A stretch of 64,000 nt of DNA from Schizophyllum amplum (taxonomy: Eukaryota; Basidiomycota; Agaricomycetes; Agaricales; Schizophyllaceae): positions 310,001 to 374,000 of the forward strand of contig VDMD01000002.1 in the NCBI GenBank assembly GCA_007026445.1, written 5' to 3'. Position 1 is the first letter of the stretch; each line of letters opens with the position of its first letter. Under the pieces are notes generated by a model. It saw only the letters and a list, made by a program, of their open reading frames with translations. It ran no database searches and was not told the origin of the DNA. Below are positions 21,357-32,049 of this stretch, piece by piece. Both the position numbers and the translations under genes were made by a program.

Positions 21357-21440
21357 GGGCCTGACTGGGAATTGAACCCAGGACCTCCTCGATGTGGTGT
21401 ACACCCCTAACAAGGAATCATACTACTAGACCATCAGGCC
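21357..21440 (-). tRNA. tRNA-Pro (AGG) with a 12-nt intron
   Basis: On the minus strand the acceptor stem GGCCTGA pairs with TCAGGCC, the D-arm carries GGTCTAGTAGTATGA (A box), the anticodon stem CCTTG/CGAGG surrounds TTAGGG, and the T-arm has GGTTCAATTCC (B box). The anticodon AGG is followed one base later by an intron of 12 nt (GTGTACACCACA). Mature length would be 72 nt. T-runs downstream can end Pol III transcription. It borders the large tandem repeat that begins at 21461. Confidence 0.93.
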
Positions 21441-21460
21441 GATAAGAGAGGCCATCCGTA

Positions 21461-23261
21461 TCATAATAATAATTCTACAAGCAGATCAGGCATCACTGAT
21501 CGCAAGCACGTGGAGACAAACCGGACCGGGAGACCGTAGGGCTTGCCGGCGACTCTGGCGGCTGTATCGCCTTCACCTCACCTCCCATGAGCGCTCCCAC
21601 CAGTTCAGCAAGACTTTATAGCATATACACAGACACATAAATGCATGGTACGACGGACGGCAATCGATACCTGCGTGCTGAGTCCTGACGCGCTGACGGA
21701 CGGCTCCGAGTCGGGCAGGATGTTCGCACGCTCACGCCTCGACCCGAACCACCACCTTGAACGCTACGGTGGCTTCAGATTCGGCCTCTGGCCTCTCACG
21801 CGACCGCTGATATCACTAAATTTGACTATGAATCACAAGACGTTTGATATATCGAAGGTTATGAGCGGCAGAGAAAATTCATGAAGTCGCAAGAGCTGCA
21901 ACTATCGGTGATGAGTAAGGCGACTGCCAGGGCTACCATGAAAGAGTACACGGTTTATAGGAAGATGTTGATCAGGTGCGTTTGCTTTTGATTACCCCAA
22001 GAATCCAGACTCGCAGCGCGCTCGCCCAAGGTCATTACGGTACGCACTATGGGCCGACGGTATCTGTACTGTAACGCTGACTTTTGCAGATTACACAGGT
22101 CGTCGATGTCGCACGGGAAAATCTACCGGTCGAAGGAGCCCTTGCGAGCTGACAACCACGAGCAACATGCAACGGACATGCCGCTCAAGTGCATAAGACG
22201 CGAGCGTCTTGGATGATTGTCCGGCCGGGAATACCTAGGACGATGCGTCAACGCTCCAAGGTATTTTCAGCTGGCCTTCGCAACTCCAGCAAGCAGCTTT
22301 GCGGACACTCCGACAGCGAGATAGTGCATAAGAAGGTGATAATCATATACTCTGAAAGGCCATTTTTGAACGGAAAACAAACTTCAGAAAAGCGGTTTGA
22401 GAATCGAGATCAAAGAAGGCGCAGGACACTCACGGGGACGCATGGCAGCGTGCGCTGCAATGCATCCGGAAGGCCTTGAATGGTCAGTTACGGAGAGGTC
22501 TCAAGAACGATTACGGGGGACGCGCCGCGCCGCGCGTGTAGTGACGGGGCCGGGCGCGTGAAAGCATACTCTGGTTGCGGGCGCCCGAGTCGTCGCCACG
22601 CATGAGGACGGTACGTACTACGTATACTTACTGACTGTAACACTGAATTTTGCAGATTCCAGAGTCCGCTGATGGCACCGAGAAAATTCTGCAATGTGTT
22701 CAGCGAGTCGAGTAAGTGCTTGCGAGTTGCCGGATAGTCAACGGACTCCATGGAACGGGCAGGCAAGCTCAACGCATACACACCGCAGGCAGACATATGA
22801 TGACACGGCAACCCGAAGATGCTCTCCGCTGGGCAGTAAAGATCTGGCAAGCGGCTGAGCAGGTATTGGATAGCAAAATAGTGCGTAAGGGAATTCTCAA
22901 GTGCACAGTAAGGTGGTAGCTGAACCGAAGTATTCTCAGAAAAGCGATACAAGGTCAAGGAATGCGCAGGAACGGGCCCATCGCGATTGTGACATCCACG
23001 GGGACGCAGGGCAGCGCGCGCATGCGCGCGCTGCAGTGCGTCCGAAAGGTCTTTGACGGTCAGTCACGGGGCCGAGAGGCCTCTAGGACGGCTACGGGGG
23101 ACGCGACGCGCCGCGCGTGCGCGGCGTATCGTGTCCCCCTTGGATATTCGTTACACTGCTCCCTTCGCTCATATTCTTCGTCCAGTTACTCAGAATTACC
23201 ATAGAACATGGTTGTGATATGCTATCAGGCCAAGCCCGTGGTACACGGGCTCTCCAGCTAG
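21461..23261 (+). repeat. Diverged 1.8-kb tandem repeat, unit A
   Basis: Starts with TCATAATAATAATTCTACAA, which recurs 1801 bp later at 23262. Many blocks match unit B in the same order, for example GTCGGGCAGGATGTTCGC, GAACGCTACGGTGGCTTCAG, GTCGTCGATGTCGCACGGG and CACGGGGACGCA, with substitutions and small indels between. Inside the unit two diverged sub-repeats of roughly 0.55 kb share an intron-like block and the CACGGGGACGC block. No intact coding frame was found. Confidence 0.85.
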
Positions 23262-25717
23262 TCATAATAATAATTCTACAAGCAGTGATCAGACATCACT
23301 GATCGCAAGCACGTGGAGACAAACCGGACCGGGCGACCGTAGCACACAGCTTGCTGGCTGGCAGCCGTATCCCCTTCACCTCAGCACTCATGTGCCCTCT
23401 CACCAGTTCAGCAAGACTTCATAGCATGCAAATAGGCCCATAAATTTGACGATATGATGTGTATTAAGCATAGACGGGCGGCAAAATGAAACCTGGTGCT
23501 AACGCGCTGCCGGACGGCTCCGACTCCAAGTCGGGCAGGATGTTCGCCTTGACCCGAACCACCACCTTGAACGCTACGGTGGCTTCAGACTCGGCCTTTG
23601 GCCTTTGACCTCTCAGGCGTCCGCTGAGCATCGGTACTTTAACCCGAATCATGATACTCTTGATAGTGACTAGCGAAGGCTACGCCCTGGCAGAGGAAAT
23701 TCAGGAAGTCGCGAGCCGCCAACTATCGATGATGAGTAAGGAGGGCCACAATGAGTGAGTGTTGGACGATGTCGATAGGGTGGGCTGTGGTGGACTCGGT
23801 CTTTGACCACAAGGAGCCTGACTCGCCGCGCGCTGGCCCAAGATGATCCCAGTACGCACTATTCGTACCATGAAACTGACTTTTGCAGATTGCACGGGTC
23901 GTCGATGTCGCACGGGAAAATCCGCCAGTCAAAGGAGCGCTTGCGAGCCGCCAATCACGAGCGACATGCAACGGACAGGCTGCTCAAGTGCACTAGACAC
24001 AAGTATCTTTGACGATCGTCCGGCTGGGCAGACCTAGGACGATGCGGAAGCCCGGAGGTATCTTCAGCTGGCCAGCACGAACGTCAGCAAGCGGCGTTGC
24101 AGATATTCCGACAGCGAGATAGCACAAAAGAAGGTAATTTTCATGTACTCTGTAAGGCTTGATTGAACAGGAATGAATCCAGAAAAGCGGTTCAAGATCA
24201 AGGGAGCCACGGGATCACGGCGGTGATACTCACGGGGACGCAGGCCGGTCTGAGAGTGCGCTGCAGTGTGTCCGGAAGGTCTCTGATGGGCTATGGCCAG
24301 ATATAGAGAGGTCTCTAGAACGTCTACGGGACACCACTCGCCGCGCGCGTAGTGGGCGCCCGAAATAATACCCTGGTTGTGGGCACCCGAGTCGCCCCGC
24401 ACCATGCATAAGGTGAGTACGGTACGTACGACGTATATTGATTGTAACTCTAACTTTGGCAGATCGCACGGGCCGCCGATGGTACGAGAAACTTCGGCAA
24501 CGTCTCGAGCGACTCTGCTTGCGAGCTGGCGGCAACTCAACGGACACGCGACAAGTGGCAGGCGCGCTCCACACATACTGTATACGCAAGTGGTGTCCTC
24601 CGAAAATCTTCTCAACAAATCGGAAGGATTCAGGGTAATGTGCCATGCTCTCCGCTGGCCCGTACAGCTTCAGCAAAGGGATTCGCAAACATTCTGATAG
24701 TGACATGGCACAATATAAGGTGATTTTGGCGTACTCAGTAAGGTCGCAATCGAACTGAATATTCTCAAGAAGCGGTTAAAGGTCAAGGAAGGCTCGGGAA
24801 TGTGAGCATCAGTACGGTAATATCCACGGGGACGCAGGGTAGCGCGTGTATGCGCGCGCTGCAGTGCGTCCGGAAGGTCTCCGATGGTCAGATGCGGAGG
24901 GGTCTATAGGACCATGATGGCTACGGGGGACGCGCGCGTGCGCGGCGCGTACGTACTATCCAGTGGGCGGGGGTGCATTCACCTCCCGCGCCGTTTCCCG
25001 CAGCTCCTCTCGAGCTCGACTCTGTGCTCACCACACTAATGTAGGATGCTGAGCGCTGCGCAGTGTCGCGTGGATAAGACTCGCCATTGCGAACAGGTGC
25101 AGGCGATGTGATCGTCGCTGAGCGGCTACACTCGGCGCTGCCTCCCAACTTCCGGCGCCCCAAGCTCGCTATCACCAATGTACCAGCATATTGACGTTGG
25201 TGCGCCTATGACACCCGGGCTGTTCGCGCTGGGAAATACTAGAAATGACGCGGGAGGCTTTACCGAAAAAGCGGACGCTTACAAAAAGGTAAGCTCTCTT
25301 TCACTACCAGCGCGGCGAATGAATCTTTAACTCGGTACTTAGTATTACCGCGGATTGAGGCGGACTGGCATGCGGATGACAGTATGCCATAAGGATATTT
25401 GCGGGATACAATGCAGCGGGTCGGCAAGCATTTATTCGGGCGGCAAGAACGGGAGACACGATGCAGCGCGTCATGCACGCGCGGCCGTTCTGTCTTCTCT
25501 GAAACTGTCGCTCTGGTCTTCGTGTTTCTCATGCATTACAGATAGCACGGGGGACGCGCCGGTCCGCGCGTGCGCGGCGCGGCGCGTCCCCTCTACTATC
25601 ATTCATTTTACCCTCTTCGCATACAGCAAATATACGAGAGCTTGCCTGTTTACACTACTGTAATGTGATCACACTCCCAGGACGCCCAGCCCGTGGTACA
25701 CGGGCTCTCCAGCTAGT
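23262..25717 (+). repeat. Diverged tandem repeat, unit B, with extra DNA
   Basis: Second copy of the 1.8-kb unit. It follows unit A to about 24965, then has some 580 bp with no counterpart, and resumes at about 25547 with ACGGGGGACGCGCC. It ends with the same 30-mer as unit A (AGCCCGTGGTACACGGGCTC onward; 23233-23262 and 25688-25717). Confidence 0.75.
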
Positions 25718-25828
25718 GTTATTACATATAAATGAGAGGCAAACCACTACAGTAAAAGTGAGTCAGAGCACAGGATTGCGCAGAACTTGGTCTCATAGTG
25801 TGCTCTTGCACGTAGTTACTTTGGGCGA

Positions 25829-25858
25829 TGAGGAGGAGGAGGAGGAGGAGGAGGAGGG
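25829..25858 (+). repeat. (GAG)n microsatellite
   Basis: About ten GAG/AGG triplets followed by a G-rich run, upstream of the LARP7-like gene. Confidence 0.9.
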
Positions 25859-26001
25859 GGGGAGAGGGTGACTGGCGCCGTCCCAGTCGCGTGACATGAC
25901 GCGCTGTCACGCATCGTCCTTCCTACAGCCATCTCGACTCTAAACTTCTGTTAAGCAGTCTTCATGAATCTGGAGACTCCATCTACATAACTGTTTCTGT
26001 C

Positions 26002-27602
26002 ATGTTCCTTCCGCGCGCTCTTACGAAGGGGAACAAGAATCAATTGAGGGCACCGCCGCGCGCAACGCACTCGATTCCCATCTCTTCGACCCCCGAGAAT
26101 ATCCTCTATGCGCAAGATTTACAGAGCGCCAATGAAGCTGACGACAGCACGACCAAGGGCAAGTCGAAGGACTCCCCACCAAACGAAGACCACGCGTCGA
26201 TCGTGCTGCTCGCACTGTCCGACTACGCCTTGTGGGAAGACGCCGAATGGAGTGCCGACCTGCACCACGGCCACGGAGGAGCATCTGGCGCTGCAGGTGA
26301 CACGGGGTGTACGTTCCTCCTCCTTCTTTCTGCGCGACGCATTGATGGTCCGACCAAGATGTGTCCCTCAGTCGCGTCTTCGCGCGCCTTGGAATGAAGC
26401 TGGACTGGGGCGAAGAGATGCTCGTTGTTCGGGCCTTGCGACATTACTGCCCAGATGTAGTCGAAGTGCGCATGATTGTCGCCGACCCATCGTCCTCAAG
26501 CGGCACAGGCGGATACGAGGTTCGCCGGCGAGTCGCACCCACGCGGCGCTTCTCTTCGGATGACTGGGATGCGCGAACGGTATATCTGGTGCGTGTACCG
26601 TCATGTAGACTACCTCTCGCTGATGCAGTCGTACAGGAAAATATACCTCAGCGATACCGTACGCTTTCTGGCGTGCACTGCTTCGCAGCAGCGCTGCTCA
26701 ACGGAGGTCTCCAGCAAGTAGCACACGTTGCCTTCCCCTCCACCCCCTCCGATCGGTCAGGCGTACTATCAAAATGCAAAGGCTACGCGCTGGTGACCAT
26801 GTTGGATCCAGTCGACGTCGCCAGGCTGACGGAGTCCTACCCCTGGCGTGGTGTCCCTGCCGACCTCGATCCTAAGGGTACGGACGCGCATTCCGAGGCA
26901 ACACGTTTCGGTCTCCGTGCACTGTCGAAGGCGCGGTGGAACGAGCTTCAAGCCGAGTATCAGGCGCGAAAGGCTCGGGTCATGGAGGAGATCGCTGCAT
27001 ACGAAGACGAACAGCTGGCGGGTATGGTGCACGACCCCAAACCTCCACAAGACATGCCACCCCGGGAGCAGCGTGTGCAAGAGCCTGTGCCATCTCGTGG
27101 TCCGGCGCTTGACGCGTTCGCGCCATATCCGTACGGCTGCCTCGTATTCGTGCGCGGCTTGCATACGGAGACCAACAAAACGACCTTGAAGAAGCTGTTC
27201 GGGAGAGCGCTCGCCGGTGACGGGATCGACTACGTGGACTACGCGAAGGGCATGGACTCGGTGAGTCGCGCTTTATCTGAGCTCATCCATCCTTTGCCTA
27301 ATCGCAACACGCAGTGCCACCTGCGTCTGACAACCCCGACGCACGCAGAACGACTGCATGAATATTTCACCACGCGGTCAGTGCGTCAGACGTCCGGTCT
27401 TGATGATGCGGGCGAGGAGGAAGGTGGGGTGGGACGCCTCAGCACGGAGATCGTACTCGGGCGTCGAGAAGAGGTCTACTGGGAGAAAGTTCCTGCCAAA
27501 GTGCGTGCGCAGGCGGTGGCGAAAGCCATGGCCCCCTCCGACATTGGAAAATTGGAGGGAGAAGCGGATGCCGCGCGACCCAAGAAGCGTAGGAAGAGGT
27601 AA
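26002..27602 (+). CDS. La-related protein 7 (LARP7)-like, La module and C-terminal xRRM, 478 aa
   Basis: Proteins of this group (human LARP7, fission yeast Pof8, ciliate p65) bind Pol III or telomerase RNAs and help telomerase or U6 RNA maturation. Four exons: 26002-26296, 26359-26588, 26637-27260, 27315-27602. A La-motif-like part runs from about residue 70 to 150 (VLLALSDYALWED, then VSLSRVFARLGMKLD and VVRALRHYCPDVVEVR with GYEVRRRV). RRM1 follows at about 165-235 (RTVYLENIPQRYRTL, HVAFPS, KCKGYALVTM), then a helical linker. An xRRM lies at about 338-430 (YPYGCLVFVRGL, TLKKLFGRAL, IDYVDYAKGM, CHLRLTTPTHAERLHEYF). It ends with a basic nuclear signal PKKRRKR. The first ATG of the open frame was used; the N-terminal 60 residues are disordered. 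Confidence 0.8.
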
Positions 27603-27746
27603 ATAGAAGTCGATATATCAACAGTACTACACTCGAGAAAGCGTCGGTCTCACCTGACCATGGCATTGCCTGCAGAGTGCGATGACGGATAGGCTACGGC
27701 GACATAATCCATGTCGCTCGTGGGGGACCTCGCGGGGAATCGCCCA

Positions 27747-27836
27747 TTGTCCGAATCGGATGTCTCTAGCCAATTCCTGGCTCTGGCATTGTCCGATGTC
27801 CGAATCGGACGTCTTTGGCCAATCCCTGGCTCTGAC
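27747..27836 (+). repeat. Tandem duplication, period 50 bp
   Basis: 27747-27786 and 27797-27836 match over about 40 bp (TGTCCGAATCGGA, then TGGCTCTG) with a few substitutions. Confidence 0.8.
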
Positions 27837-28163
27837 TGTCGAGTGGCGCACTTTCGGTATCGTTTCACGGTGAGATACAAGTGAACACTGCGAACTTCGA
27901 ACTCAGGCTGGCGGCTCGCGTTCCGACATATGATATTTGCCACTTGTCCGTGTGAAACAATATGGTTCCCGAGCTGAACTGTCTAGAGACTAGATGACAG
28001 AACAGCGATGGGCATAGGACTGAGCGCTGAGCGCTCGAAGCTCGAGTCACTTTCCTGCAGCAGCGGCTAGCAAGTGACTCTGTCAGTGTCATACGGTTAG
28101 ACGGAACCGAAGGAAATCTTCTCAAATGGTTTCGCAAGCAGGGTATGCGCCCGCTTTAGGAGA

Positions 28164-28170
28164 TATAAAG
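28164..28170 (+). promoter_or_regulatory. TATA box of the NAD(P)-binding gene
   Basis: TATAAAG about 95 nt upstream of the ATG at 28261. Confidence 0.45.
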
Positions 28171-28260
28171 GGTGCGAGCGCCCAACAATCCTCGTACTTG
28201 ACCTCCAAGTGACCCCCCTCTCTAGTCAGTCGGCACCCTCCGCACGGTTTATTGCGCATC

Positions 28261-29156
28261 ATGTCCAAGAAGGTTGTCATCGTAGGCGGACACGGAAAGG
28301 TAAGCACGATATCCGACTACAGCACCTTATTCATACACTCATCAACAACGCATAGGTGGCTCTCAAGTTGACACACCTCATCGCTCCCAATCACGATGTT
28401 ACCTCCATCATCCGCGACACTGCCCACGCCCCGGACATCACCGCCGCCTCTGCACATCCACTCGTCATGTCCGTCGAGGATGATTCACCTGCCGACTTCG
28501 CCAAGGTCTTTGCTGGCAAGGACGTCGTCTACTACACCGCTGGATCCGGCGGCAAAGGCGGCGACGCTCGGACAGAGGCCGTCGATTATCGCGGCGCTGT
28601 CAAAGTCTTCGACGCGCTTGAGGCCGTCGAAGGCCCCAAGCCGCGCCTCATTCTGCTATCGTCCATCGACGCGCGCGACGCGTCCAAGCCGCCGCCTGCT
28701 CATTATGTATGTCTTTGTCTTGTCCTACATGATGCGCCTCTTGCTGATCCGTCACTCAGAACGACGCCGACGTGAAGGCCTCGCAGGGCCTCCACGCAGC
28801 CATACCTCTCTACATGTCCTGCAAGTACAGGGCGGACAAAGACCTGGTGCAGCGTACGGCGTTCAAGTGGACCATCCTGCGCCCGAACTTTTACACGGAC
28901 GAGCCTGGTACGGGCAAGGCGCTCGTTGGTCGCACACATCTCGATGCATATATCCCGGTGAGTCGTGACCGGTTGACTCGCGCGACGGCATGCTGACCCA
29001 ACTTGGCAGAGAGATGATGTAGCCAAGGCTTTGGCGCTACTGCTGAACAGAGATGATGCTACTTCCCTGGCCCTAGACCTGGTCGGCGGCGATACGCTCC
29101 TCGAAGACGCGATGGATGCTGCGATCAGCAAGGGCGAAACAGGCCTCCTGCCGTGA
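28261..29156 (+). CDS. NAD(P)-binding atypical SDR / NmrA-like protein, 244 aa
   Basis: Rossmann-fold protein that binds NAD(P) and either reduces a small molecule or senses redox state; the substrate is unknown. Exons: 28261-28299, 28356-28706, 28760-28957, 29010-29156. The first strand and glycine motif VVIVGGHGKVALKL is split by intron 1. Next come DVVYYTAGSGGKGG, RLILLSSIDAR (strand 5), an active-site-like YMSCKYRADKDL (Y-x4-K-like spacing), and TILRPNFYTDEPGTGKALVG. The end LDLVGGDTLLEDAM... resembles the yeast YMR090W type. Length is usual for the group. A TATA box lies upstream. Confidence 0.85.
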
Positions 29157-29688
29157 GCAGGTCGAGGATCCATCTAGCGCTTAGATCTACCCCGTAAGAC
29201 AGCGCCCATGTATAGTAGTAACAAGTTCCCCCTTCATATATCATAGTGCGCCAGTCTTGCGCCTGGAAACTTTCGAACGAGCTTGCGAGGCAAGATAATC
29301 CTATCGAACACTACACACGGTAATATTGCTAGTCAGTACAGAACTTCCCGGTAGAGACCGCTGGTAGAATGGTACAAGAACGCGCATAGACTAAGAGTAA
29401 GACGAGGATAGATATGCGTACGCTGTCCCAGTAAGTGTTGACCCGATAACAAGGAATGAAGAAAGCAAGAACCCATTACAAGGAGTGGACAAGGCTTACG
29501 GTCAAAAAATATACAATTCGAGTGGTTTCGAGTCCTTGACGAGACGAGGATGGGAAATGTTCCGGAAAGCGACTCGAGCGCCGCAGACGCTTCGTGTTTT
29601 CATGCGCGCTATGGACCATAAAAATCACCACCAGCCAGATCTACGAGGTCACTGTCAGCAAGGGTCGACAGTCACAACATACAAAGAC
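29157..29688. other. 3' intergenic region between convergent genes
   Basis: About 530 bp. If the disordered gene upstream on the minus strand has a third exon, it would lie here at 29651-29609; nothing else seen. Confidence 0.4.
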
Positions 29689-31220
29689 TCACCGCCCCTT
29701 CAATGCCGCACCCGACTGTGGCTGCTTCGGCTTTTTCGCGCGCGGCCACTCCGGCGCTGGGTCTGAGTACACGAACGAGTGAATCGCGTGCATGACGTCC
29801 GCCTCGGTTCGCGCTTCGTGTCGCGTCTTCTCCGCCTCGTGCCGAGCCCTCTCCGCATCCCGACGCGCAGCGTTCTCGCTACGAGTGGCGCTGTCCGCCG
29901 TGTGCGGGCGAGGGTGCATGAGCTTGCGGAGGAGCTTTCCCTTCTTCGACGGCTCGGGCACGATCCGTCCGGGCTCGCCGACGCCGAGGATGAGGGCAGC
30001 CTTGGCGGAAGGGGGGAGTGATGGGCGGGTGACTGGACCGGGCCGTACAGGGAGGGGAACGGAAGGCTCCGGCGGGGAGGGGGGAAAGAAGGCATTTCCG
30101 AGCGCATGTTTGCCGCTGGGGGTAGACGGACGAGAGTGGCTGCTGGGGAAGGAAGAAGGGGGTGAATGGCGGTGGCGCGTCGAGGAGGAGGATTCAGGGG
30201 CTGGCGCGTAGGCGTGCGAGCTGCCAGACGTCGAAGGGCGTGGCGGATTGAACAGGCCAGCCGGCGGAACGGCATCCGATGTGGATGGCCGTCGTGGTAT
30301 ACGTCTGTGCACGGCGTGGACGCGAGAGTGCGGCTGGTCTTCTCCCAACGGCTGACTCCGCTCGATATGCGCAGGAATGACGGATTTAGGTAGCGCCATG
30401 AGCGGGGGCAAAGGGAAAGTGGAGGGTGGTAGCGGGAAGGCAGAAAGAGGTGATAGAGGTTCGATGAACGAAGACTCAGGCAGCGCTTCTGCGCCGGCAG
30501 AGTCATCGCTGCTACCCAACGGATGCACAGACAGTAGCGCAGCGACAGTCTTCGCAGAGGGACGTGCGTGCTGGACGCGCGAGGGAAGAGTAGATGTCGA
30601 AGGGGATGCGGGGCGCGCGCGTGCGCGGGGCTGCGTCTCGAACACAGGCCAGGCTGCGAGGGACGCGGGACGGTCGATGTAACCGCTGTGCGAGCGAGGA
30701 CGTGCGGTGACGTCGGCGCCAGGGGGAGGGACGAGCGCTAGCAAATACAGTGATCCGTTAGGCAGGGGTCAAGGAACATAGGAGGTCAATGCGCACCTTC
30801 GTGTGCCTCCCCGGCTGCTGCTGTGGAAGGTATCTGCGGCAAAGCATCCTGGTTCTTCGCGTAGTACGAAGGTAGAAGGGAGGGCAAGGAGCGTTTGTTT
30901 CGCAGAGCGAGCTTACGGTCCGTCAGCATCTGGTCCATCTTGAGCGTATCCACGGGAGAGACGCCAGACTCGTCCACGTTGTTGAAGGAGTACTCTGATG
31001 CTGCGGTGGAGGCGGAGGCGACCGTCGACATGGTCATGCGGAATGAGTTCGTAGACGCGTCCCCTGCAGTCTCTGCAGAGCCCGTGTAGCTGAGATGGTC
31101 CTGCAGGTCGTCGTCGATGATTGTCACAGACCGACGCTCAGAAGTCAAGGTAGGTGGTGGGGGCAGGTCTGTGATGCCGAGCATGCGCGCGGCCTTCGAG
31201 GACTGCCTAGGTGGTGACAT
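29689..31220 (-). CDS. Hypothetical disordered protein, about 490 aa
   Basis: No known domain. Exons 31220-30797 and 30737-29689. The N-terminus MSPPRQSSKAARMLGI is followed by Ser/Thr-rich sequence, a short basic helical segment (DQMLTDRKLALRNKRSLPSL), long Pro/Ser-rich low-complexity stretches (about residues 150-390), then GKLLRKLMHPRPH and a charged helix of Arg/Glu/His repeats near the end (RRDAERARHEAEK). Such proteins are often fungal scaffold or signalling targets, but that is inference. The frame stops four codons after ALKG, yet a good donor (GTGAGT at 29692) is present just before the stop. Splicing to 29651 would give a short extra C-terminus ending at 29609. Confidence 0.65.
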
Positions 31221-32006
31221 CTCTCGCTCGACAAAGCGCAAGACCTAGGTATGGAGAAGGAGAACAAGATGGTAGGAGGACAAGAAACGACAAGCGACCC
31301 TATTGTGCTCATGGCAAGGCACGCGGAGAAATTGGTGGCGGCTGTCATGGTGCGGCATATATGGACCCTGCAGATGCCGCCATGGCTACGCGGGGGCTGC
31401 GGGAGGGGCACGAAGGACCAGAGTGCACGTCTCTGCGCCTGGGCGTTGCCTGGGCGTCGCCATTCCTGCCGGATGCAGACGTGAGAGAATGGTTTGGAGG
31501 CCGCCGTGACCAGCCGTGACCATGGTTGTTCCCAACAAGGGTGCGTCTATTAACGTGAGACATGGACCATGGTGACCGTCGAAGGCAGCCACGGTTACCC
31601 GGAACGGCACTGTAACTCTGTTTTCAGACCAATCGTGTCGTGTAAGCCAGGTGTAAAGTCGACGATGCAGCTTCACAGCTTGATCCCAAGGAAGTTGGAC
31701 CTGCAGCGCGCGAAGTGTCGCGAATCTAGACTTGATAGATAAAATTTTTCTTCGTAAAATTGAGTACCCCAAGGCTCCAGTGGGACAGCGAGTGGGAGGG
31801 CCGACGGTTCAAGTGTGAAGAGTGAGCGGTCTAGGGACTGAGGCCTGAGGCCCTCCTGCTGAAGTTCAGTGTGAGTCACCTCAAAGTTCAACAATCGGAC
31901 GTGAGAAAAAAAAGCTTAATCCGGACTCCGGCGCGGGGAAATCACATTCATGATTCCGTTCATGATGTGTGCCCCGTTCCTCCACTCCGGAAGACACGCC
32001 TTGCTG
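31221..32006. other. Intergenic region, no gene seen
   Basis: About 790 bp of mixed short frames between divergent genes; no repeat or motif that I can support. Confidence 0.4.
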
Positions 32007-32021
32007 ATCATGGGATGCGAC
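32007..32021 (+). promoter_or_regulatory. 15-bp conserved element upstream of thioesterase copy 1
   Basis: ATCATGGGATGCGAC ends 28 nt before the ATG; the same 15-mer occurs at exactly the same distance from the second thioesterase (34998-35012). Confidence 0.5.
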
Positions 32022-32049
32022 ATACAAGACCTCCTTTACTTCTTCCACC

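Larger units (their letters stand above)
27603..28260. other. Intergenic region with a 50-bp tandem repeat
   Basis: About 660 bp; contains the repeat at 27747-27836 and the promoter of the NAD(P)-binding gene. No coding signal. Confidence 0.45.

Noticed and set aside
22488..24706. Minus-strand frames of about 150-185 codons in the tandem repeats
   Set aside because: They resemble each other only because the DNA is repeated, and the splice-like signals lie on the plus strand; no domain was recognised.
21461..25717. CRISPR array or LTR retrotransposon
   Set aside because: The genome is eukaryotic; repeats are long, diverged and few, with no spacer pattern, no LTR ends and no reverse transcriptase.
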